Assembly (NCBI GenBank): GCA_032358255.1
Contig: JAULBX010032146.1
Location: 1-64,000, forward strand
Direction: 5' to 3'
DNA length: 64,000 bases
Source: Heterotrichella gracilis
Taxonomy: Eukaryota > Sar > Xanthophyceae > Tribonematales > Xanthonemataceae
Shown here piece by piece: positions 57,001-64,000 of this stretch. The position numbers and the translations under genes were made by a program. The notes under the pieces were generated by a model that was not told the DNA's origin, did not search any database, and saw only the letters and a program-made list of their open reading frames with translations. Positions within the stretch are counted from its first letter, which is position 1, and the number at the start of each line of letters is the position of its first letter.

Positions 57001-60000
57001 CCCGCACGCACCATTTCTCCTTTGCCGCCATAAGCCACAGCACCTGCGCCTGTGGGCAGTGTCGCACCGCCTGCTGCAGGATGGTTTCTAGCTGCTGCCG
57101 GCTGCCGTGGGACTTCTCAAGCTGGGCGGCGCGCCTGCAGGGGGGGGATAAGGTAAATGGGTGTGAGGGGAAGGAGGTGAATAACGCCAGGTGCGCCAGG
57201 AGGGGTGTGCGGGGGACGGGTGCAGGTGGGCAGAGGGGTGGGATGGTGGCAAGGAGCTGGCAAGGTGTTCCGTACTCTTTTAGCTAATTTCCGCACAACT
57301 CTTCAAACTCTCCAATGCATCAGCCGCCAGATGAACTCCTATTCGAGAAAGCAGTGCGCAAATGCGCCACCAGCAAGTGCCCGGTCCATACAGTTCTCCA
57401 CCTCCAACACATCCCACCACCCATCTCAAATTGCACCCCCACCCAAGCCACAAACTCACCTCCAAATGGACTTCTTATTGGGGAATGCCGTAAGCGCATG
57501 CGCCACCAGGGCACGTGCAGTCTCCACGCTCCCCCGCCGCAAGCACTCATCTGCGTCGCCCATCCAGGTGCGCTTCAGATCTTCCGCCTCAATGCCTATG
57601 GATGCCACCGCCGCCACGATTGCGCGGCACGTGACCACCATGGGGGGTGTGGAGCGCTCACATGCCTCAGCCTCCTGCGGGGGGTTTGAGAGGAAGGGCT
57701 GAGACTAAAGCTTGCACTTTGTTAGAGGGTACATTAGGTTTTAGGTTTGGGGTGTGTTGGTGGGCCCCCGCTTCTATAATGATGCAGACGACTGCCGCCA
57801 CAAATGCATGGCATATGACAAATGCATGGCATATGACCACCATTGGGGGGGGGTGGAGCGCTCAAATGCCTCCACCTCCTGTTGGGGGTGGAGGTTAGGG
57901 ACGAGGGGGGACGAAAACTAGTTTGATATGTTGCACAGGCAGTGACAAGGCACACTTCCCACACCCGACTTGTGCCAATCTAACATGCACAGCATATCCG
58001 CCACAAAACTGCATATTCGCACCCTCCACCAGTCCACCCAATCACCCACCCAACCACCCACCTTTAGCCACGCCTCCCGATCAATCACCACCCCGTTCTT
58101 GGTCAGGCTCTGGATGGCATTCTGCACCAGCTTGCCCACCATGGCATCATTCCCCTGGGCCTCCTCCAATTTGGCGGCGGTCCACCAAATGCAGGGCTCG
58201 GCGGGGAGGGTGACGCGGGCCTTATTTAGGACCTTTCGGGCATTTGCGTGGGACTCCAGTCGGGCCAGTGCCAGCCACAGCTCCACGTGCTGGGGGCAGC
58301 ACTCCACCGCGCGACCCTGCACAAGGGTTTTGCAGGGAGATTGTGAGGTTTGTGAAAAAGAGGTTTTTGCCAAGCCGCGAGTGAGAAGAGTTCCTGAATG
58401 AGGAGTACGAGCATAATATGGTGCGCCTCAACATCCAGTGGCGACTGCACAACCTCGAATCCCCACCCAAACCCTTACACAAAACAACCACCCCTCACCC
58501 CACACTCACTAGCAGTATGCGCGCGTCATCCTCCGGTGCCAGCTCCACCGCCGCCTTCCAGAGCCGCACGCTGCCTGGGTTGCGCTCAAGTGCCTTGCGG
58601 ATCACGCGCGACTTGGCCTTGTCGTCGACCTCCAAGCGGGCGGCCTGGATGGGTTTAGGGAGGGTTAAAGCAGGGTATCATGTAGGGGTAACTGTGCACT
58701 TTGTTGTCAAGCTGTGCACCTGTAGGATTCACCACCAGTTGTTCAATGCTGGCACGTGTGGCGTTACCACAGTCCCATGCGCATGGACCCTGATGGGTAG
58801 CCGCCCCAATCCCCACCAATCCCCAACCCCCCACCTGCATCCACAGCTTGATGGAGGTGGCGATTGTGGCCACTCCCCTGGCCAGAATCGCCTTGGCATT
58901 CTCAGGTGTGGCCAGGCGGGCCGCCTCCAGCCACACATCTTCACTCCCAGGGCATAGCTCGCACCCTTTGGCGATCAGGCTGCGGGCCTCGGTGAGCTTG
59001 CCAGCCTGTAGATGGGGGAGGAAGTGAGAAAAGGGGGGTGAGTGGGTTGGTGGGTGGGTAGGTGCGCGTGCGTATAGGAGGAGTGGGCAGGGAGCAGCCC
59101 CCACCACATGCGTACCCACCAGTACACCATCACCACCATGCAAGAGTATGACAGCTGCAAGAGCATGCTGCACACACCACCACCACCACCACCACCACCA
59201 CAGCCATCACCCTTTGGTCGAAACCTTGGGCGTGCGCTGCTAGACAAGGGACAGGATTTGTCCCCACCCACCCCTTCCTCCCCCACCCCCCACTCGTACC
59301 AGCTCCTCCAGCCTCGCCACCGCCACCCACCCGGGCGCGTGCTTGGGGTTGGTGCTGATCACGCTCTGCAGCAGCAGTCGCGCCTTCTTGATGTCGCTGA
59401 TCTCGGCATCCGAGCTGATCTTCATGGAATTGAGGTCGGTGAGGTAGCCCTTGGGGTCAACGACGGTTTGCCCTGCGGAGGGGTGGGTAATGGTGGTGAG
59501 TGGTGTCATGGGTGGTGGGGAGAGGGGTACAAGGGTGCCGGGAGGTGCTAGGTAGTCCATCGTCATGTGGCCTGCTTGGTGACGCAGCCCCCTCTCACCA
59601 CACACCCCAATCCCCACCCTTCTCAGCCTAGTATGCATCATTTTGTCACGCTACCCACACACCTACATGGCACTCTATCTCCTTATCTACACCATGGTGT
59701 GCCATGGTAGCCGCCCTTCTCTCCCCCATCAACCACCATCCACCCAGATCCCTCTCACCCACCCCAGCACCAACACCGCCAATGCCAAACACACACCCCC
59801 ACCCCACCTGACACGCTGTCCGCAACCCTATCCAGCCTGATCTGCACCATCTTGTCCCTCCCAGCAGCAATGGCGGTCAGGTCAGTGGTGGCGCCACCAG
59901 CAGGGGTAGACAGGCCAGCCTGCGCATCCAGCGCGCTGGCTGTGCTGTTGTGCTGGGCTGCGCGCGTGAGCAGAGTGTCTGATGCTGGCACGAATGACTC

Positions 60001-62026
60001 CATGCGCTTGCGGTTCTTGACGGTGTAATCCCCGATGTCGGGGATGGTTTCCCAGTCCGCCTGGGGATTTGGGAAAATGTGAAAGCCAGAGCACATGATA
60101 TCATGCAAATTCTTAAAAAATGTGTGTGTATGCTTGTGCAAGCGGAGTGTCTGATGCGGGGACGAAACAAATTAGTTATTTGTACATGGTAATATATGTG
60201 CAACATGGTACCATGCAGATGCGTTTTTGACAAATGCGGGATTGGTCCCCCCATTAACCTGGAATATATAGTGCGATGCTGCCATCCAAACCCTGACGGC
60301 ACCCCCTTACATTGCTCATGTCCGACAGCTTCCGCTTGAGGTCTGCAAACTGCTCCGTGATCTTGGGGTTGTCTGCGCGGAACTTCTCCATCTCCTCCTG
60401 GAGGCGCTTCTCACGGCGTTCCTGCAAGGGGTGGGGTGGGGTGGGGTGGGGGTGAACCAAGGGGAGGGGAAGGGGGGTAGGGGGTGGGGGGTGGGGGGAG
60501 CAAGGTGAACAAGGAGGGGGTGGGGGGATGAAGGGGTGCGGGCGCAAGAAAGTGACCACTTGGTAGAACTTGTGGAGGGAGATTATGCACGGGTACTCAG
60601 GATACACGTGCTCATGACCTGGTGGGGCGACGCAAGGCCACCCACTACCCTTAGTGTGGTGCAGGTACGGGGATTATAGCAGTCCATGTGCATCAATGTG
60701 GTGGATACGGGCCAAGCCCGCTGGTGATGGGCGCCATGCAGTAACATTCGGGTGGGTGTTGGGCCCACAGAGCGCTGCAGGGTGCACCACGGCATGTGCA
60801 ACTTCACGGCACCAACTGACGCTCTGCATGCATGGCCTTGCATGATGCCTCCTCTGCCACAGATCCAAACCATGATGCAGACTGCACGCACGCCAGTGCC
60901 GCCAAAACAGCTACCCGCAGGTGCATTTAACCCAAATTCCCATCCAGATCCAGACCCCCATGCGCCCACAACCCCGCCACGCCCAGCCAAGCATCACGCC
61001 CCCTGACCCCTCGCCTGCCATCCATGGTATGGGCTGTGGCAGCACCGGGCTGGCGCTATGCAATCATGGCCATGTGCAGCGCAACCTTGCCTTCCACTTG
61101 TCAAACCCTAAACCCTAAACCCTGTGCCTCACCCCTGCGCCATGTCAAACCCTAAAACCCTAAAGCCCAAATCCTTACCCGTCGCCTGTCGTCCATGCGC
61201 GAGTCGATTGCGTCCCATATTTGATCCGCCTCCTTGTCGTCCTCATCGTACCCTCCTAGGGTTCCCGCCAGGGCGCCCCCGTCGTTTCCCATGAACTCGT
61301 CAAACTCCTGCTGCTCCTCAGCGCCATCGTCTTTCGCCTGGGGTTTGGCAGAGCCAGGGTTGGGTGAGGGTGCGAGGTGAGGTGCAAGGGGGTGCACTGT
61401 GGGGGCGTTTACGGGGACAGGGACTGCATGCATGCTGGTGTGCACGCATACACAGTGGGTTGCAGGCATGCGCAATGGTCTGTTGTGGGTTGACGTTTCA
61501 TCACTAGTGATACTCATGGAGCTAGCTAGCAGTTCCATCAAAGCTCAGCATAGGAGAGCTAACTACTGCCACGCTGTGGCGCAATGGAGCACAAACCCGT
61601 GTGCATCCATCGTGACCGCAGGCAGGTAAGCATGTTGGATGGGGTAACACAACGTGCCTGCACTGTGAACAGGTGAGAAAAACGCCTTGCAACTTCTCTC
61701 GCCTTTACTCTATTGTTAGGCTGGTGACTGCACCAAGCACTCCCAAAAACTAATGCACGGTACTGAAAAACTGTACAAATTAGTTTGCCATATGCATGCA
61801 TTTGCTCCTTTGCTCGCATCTCGTCCCAAACACTCACCCCGTCCTCCCCTTTGCCAGGTGCCTGCCTGGCGGGCCCGACATCCGATCGGGTGGTGAACCC
61901 TGCCGCACCACGACCCAACCCAGGCACGTAGTTGGAGGGTGCTGGGACGGCATTAAAGTCGACCTTGCCCATGGTAGCCACGGGCTGCGGGGGCAGGGCC
62001 GGCGGCCCTCTCCGGTTGAAGCTCAT
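54029..62026 (-). CDS. PRPF6: Pre-mRNA-processing factor 6 (PRPF6/STA1), U4/U6.U5 tri-snRNP bridge
   Basis: Sixteen minus-strand exons, all in phase: 62026-61838, 61337-61179, 60421-60311, 60060-59808, 59472-59300, 59005-58835, 58644-58510, 58316-58062, 57674-57460, 57134-57012, 56660-56516, 56229-56039, 55652-55424, 55033-54881, 54585-54466, 54172-54029. They give 921 residues (human 941). The N-terminal PRP1 domain is clear: [63 protein letters not shown], and DLNSMKI. From about residue 280 on come HAT/TPR-type helical repeats, one or two per exon (for example [45 protein letters not shown]). The protein joins U5 to U4/U6 in the tri-snRNP. Three exon borders have duplicated copies in adjoining introns. 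Confidence 0.97.
55916..56087. repeat. Duplicated end of PRPF6 exon 12 with donor
   Basis: Exon end 56036-56087 and an intron copy at 55916-55968 share ACCTTGCCGCC, GTCCTCCCAACCTGCTCC-like and CCACCTGCCCCAGCA blocks. On the minus strand both read GGCGGCAAG|GTGGG, so the donor is duplicated. Confidence 0.85.
57601..57894. repeat. Duplicated start of PRPF6 exon 9 with acceptor
   Basis: Exon copy 57601-57690 and intron copy 57781-57894 share GTGGAGCGCTCA and ATGCCTC(A/C)(G/A)CCTCCTG. On the minus strand both follow a CAG acceptor and would encode [10 protein letters not shown] versus [10 protein letters not shown]. The intron copy also carries a 17-bp tandem repeat (CAAATGCATGGCATATGAC). Confidence 0.85.
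59967..60165. repeat. Fragment of PRPF6 exon 4 copied into intron 3
   Basis: AGAGTGTCTGATGCTGGCACGAA in the exon (59967-59996) recurs as GGAGTGTCTGATGCGGGGACGAA about 170 bp away in the preceding intron (60136-60165). Confidence 0.8.
61103..61160. repeat. Interstitial telomere-type repeat in PRPF6 intron 2
   Basis: Three CCCTAAA units at 61103-61123 and two more diverged units at 61145-61160. Confidence 0.85.
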
Positions 62027-62532
62027 GGCTGCTTAACTGTTGGTGCACGTTATTGCTGTTGGTGGTGTCGGGTAGTGCAGTGCGTTGGGAGGTAGCAAAA
62101 ACTACGTAGTTGCTTGCTTGCTATGCCTATGCCCTGCGCGCATGCGCTCACCAGCCCAGCTTGGTGACCATCAGCGGCAAGCTTTGAAATAAGAGGCAGA
62201 GAAAGGGCCTACTGTCACCAAGTTGTAAACAGGGCATGGAGAAAACATCAAGGCAAAGCTGTGACCGCCTGCCGCCGGCCGTAGGACCATCAAGTGCGCC
62301 GCCGTTCTTGAGACACTTTCGAAACGTTTAGACAGTGTACACTGTTGTACTAGCATGAAGGAATTTACAAACTCATTTACAAGCTCATATCTCTTTGAGA
62401 GCCTTTGATGGAAAGCTTGGCGGCCCAACGAGCTGCGCTAGATCGTGCGGCATCCTGGCATGTCGCTAACTCTGAATTCCAACCCAGCTTTGAAACCCAG
62501 TTGTAAAGGCTGACATAACACACTTAAAAGAC
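62027..62532. promoter_or_regulatory. Head-to-head promoter region, PRPF6 / CFAP99-like gene
   Basis: The two start codons are 506 bp apart on opposite strands. No TATA box is evident. Both leaders must fit in this stretch. Confidence 0.5.
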
Positions 62533-63814
62533 ATGGCGGTCGATTTTGACTTGATTGGGCAGTGTGCGCAAGCCTTCCGAAATATACAGTCTAGGCCATC
62601 CACTGCAATAAACGTTCACCCGCCTGAGGCTGCTTCATGTAGTGCCTCTGATGCCCAACACAAAAGCACTGTGTTCGACGTCGTCAGAGGCTGCATACGC
62701 TACGGAAAGTTTTGAGAGTTATATTGGACGACCTGCTGCAGAGGTACTGCCGCAACTACGATGACCAAGTTAGCTATATGGCACTGGCCAGCATCGTGCA
62801 CTGCTGTGATATTGCAACCCTTTTTTGTGGGCGCAGGTACTCGGATATCTCACCAAGAGATGAGGCCTTGTGTGTGGTGGTGTGTTACATTGTACTATTT
62901 AAATTGGATGATGTGGGGTTCGACCAATTCAGGTGCGCTTACAGAACCAGTCTCGCCAGCCTTTGGACTTGCCCCACAAAATGGGTTTTGACAGCTATCT
63001 GCCTATGGCTCGCAGGCAAAGCGCGCTATCCCATCCACCTCAAACCATACACAGAATCACGTCACACGTATTCAACAAGAAGAACGTGCAGGGTGTGTTC
63101 AAGCCCAGGTGGCTGCTCCTGTATGATGAAAAGGTGGGTCAACCATGTACAGGTCTAGCCAAACACATGCACAGAGCGGCTGCCTAACAAGTTGAGCAGG
63201 GATAAACCCACATCAGCCCACAAATACTAACCTTATACATTGCCACTGGTACCTTGCATTACCACACCACCCAAACATCAAGGTTAGCAAGCAAAAGTGC
63301 GCCAGGCGGGTCTGTCCTGGTTATCATACTGTCAACGCCTATCCAGCCCTGCGTCCCATATCATCTTGTCGTATAGCTGCCAACATTAGCCTCTGTTCTG
63401 CAGTATGTCGACAAGGTGGTAGCAGACATCGCCCGCCGGGGGCCAAAAATTGCCGCACTGCTGCACGAACTGGAAGATTTCCTGCCTGGGTGCCGCCCCA
63501 AACCCAGCCTGCCAGACCACCAGCCCTGGATCCGATCCAGCACCACGCCGCTGCCCTTCAACCTCTCCCAGCCCAAACCCAGGCCCCAGACAGCGCCTGC
63601 TCAAGACAAGCCCTCACCCAAAGCAGCCGCCAAGTCTGTACCTAATTTGAGACCCGGGCCAACGAAAGAGGAGGTGGAGCTATCCCAGAGGAAAGAGGCT
63701 TCCAGGGCTGAGCTAGAAAGGGAGCTTCGCAGCACCAGCCCGCCGCGGCTGAGGACAATGGAGCGGCAGCAGCAGCGGCCTGCGCAGACTGAGGCAAGCG
63801 CAAATGGGGGTTGA
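62533..63814 (+). CDS. CFAP99-like cilia/flagella-associated protein, with one apparent frameshift
   Basis: Segments: 62533-about 62711 (MAVDFDLIGQCAQAFRNIQ ... VRGCIRYGKF), then a shifted frame to 62932 (RVILDDLLQRYCRNYDDQ ... CYIVLFKLDDVGFDQF), 63016-63133 (VFKPRWLLLYDEK) and 63404-63814 (YVDKVVADIARRGPKI, ELEDFLPG, PLPFNLSQPKPRP). The FxLxxPKPRP block after a helical domain, and the order of segments, recall the ciliary protein CFAP99. The frame changes inside a run of four T at about 62711, and no splice site is there. One more T would read RYGKFLRVIL, so a homopolymer sequencing error is likely, though a real lesion is possible. The last exon runs Pro/Lys-rich to a stop at 63814. A further exon may follow (acceptor-like TTTGTGCAG|GTTGAT at about 63929). 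Family call is tentative. Confidence 0.5.
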
Positions 63815-64000
63815 GGGTTGAGGGTTGAGGGTTGGCCACACTGCGATGCAAAACACTGCATGGCTGGCTGACTGTTTGAGATGGTCAGCTGGGCACTCAC
63901 CTGCGCAGTCCTGCCCCGCTTTGTGCAGGTTGATAAATGCATTCGATTTCGTGCATCACCGAGATGCACATGGGACACTACCTATGATATGACATCCGCA
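63815..64000. other. Window end: 3' flank or last intron of the CFAP99-like gene
   Basis: GGTTGAGGGTTGAGGGTTGAGGGTTG microsatellite straddles the stop (63807-63834). GTGCAG|GTTGATAAATGC near 63929 could begin another exon that leaves the window. Confidence 0.35.

Noticed and set aside
59180-59204. CAC trinucleotide run as a coding poly-His/Pro tract
   Set aside because: It lies in PRPF6 intron 5 between well-supported exons.
1-64000. Retroelements, virus-like elements, CRISPR arrays, rRNA genes
   Set aside because: No reverse transcriptase, integrase, capsid, long terminal repeat, spaced repeat array or rRNA-like sequence was seen on either strand.

Overview
The window looks like nuclear DNA of a chlorophyte green alga. 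Coding genes are split by many short GT-AG introns and are packed on both strands. Short runs of the plant-type telomere repeat TTTAGGG/CCCTAAA recur in introns and spacers. TGTAA, the usual green-algal polyadenylation motif, can be found downstream of several genes. The hexose transporter resembles Chlorella HUP1, and the PWI-RRM protein matches a plant/green-algal architecture. Species cannot be fixed from sequence alone. All exon models below were made by eye from splice consensus, reading phase and family motifs.

Layout, left to right: (1) 3' two thirds of a SNF2-family remodelling ATPase (+, 82-5502); (2) an origin-recognition-complex AAA+ subunit, ORC4-like, with apparent frameshifts (-, 7414-9220); (3) the splicing factor SMU1 (-, 11013-15908); (4) a HUP-type hexose/H+ symporter (+, 18009-20944); (5) a divergent aldehyde dehydrogenase superfamily enzyme (+, about 22262-26121); (6) dephospho-CoA kinase (-, 27330-29196); (7) a four-helix membrane protein (+, 30229-31978); (8) a large unrecognised protein with an N-terminal SWIM zinc finger (-, about 33782-41003, perhaps reaching 33274); (9) a nuclear RNA-binding protein with an N-terminal Nab2/ZC3H14-like PWI fold and a C-terminal RRM (-, 41920-46452); (10) a membrane-anchored dual-specificity phosphatase (+, 46986-48469); (11) an acidic protein with two CxxC pairs (+, 49765-50451) and a decayed tandem copy (52228-53088); (12) the tri-snRNP splicing factor PRPF6/STA1 (-, 54029-62026); (13) a CFAP99-like ciliary protein, apparently with one frameshift (+, 62533-about 63814).

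The genes do not form a pathway. Three of them (SMU1, PRPF6 and the PWI-RRM protein) act on pre-mRNA or nuclear RNA, which may be chance. The DSP/PWI-RRM pair and the PRPF6/CFAP99 pair are head to head with about 0.5 kb between start codons.

The most interesting signal is structural. At least nine genes' exon ends or starts have a second, diverged copy placed about 50-190 bp away, usually inside the neighbouring intron and usually carrying a copy of the same splice site. This points to recurrent short tandem duplication across exon-intron borders as a way introns grow and decoy or alternative splice sites arise in this genome. Small palindromic MITE-like elements sharing CAAGGGTAATA termini are also scattered through the window. 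No retroelement, virus-like element, CRISPR array, tRNA or rRNA gene was seen.
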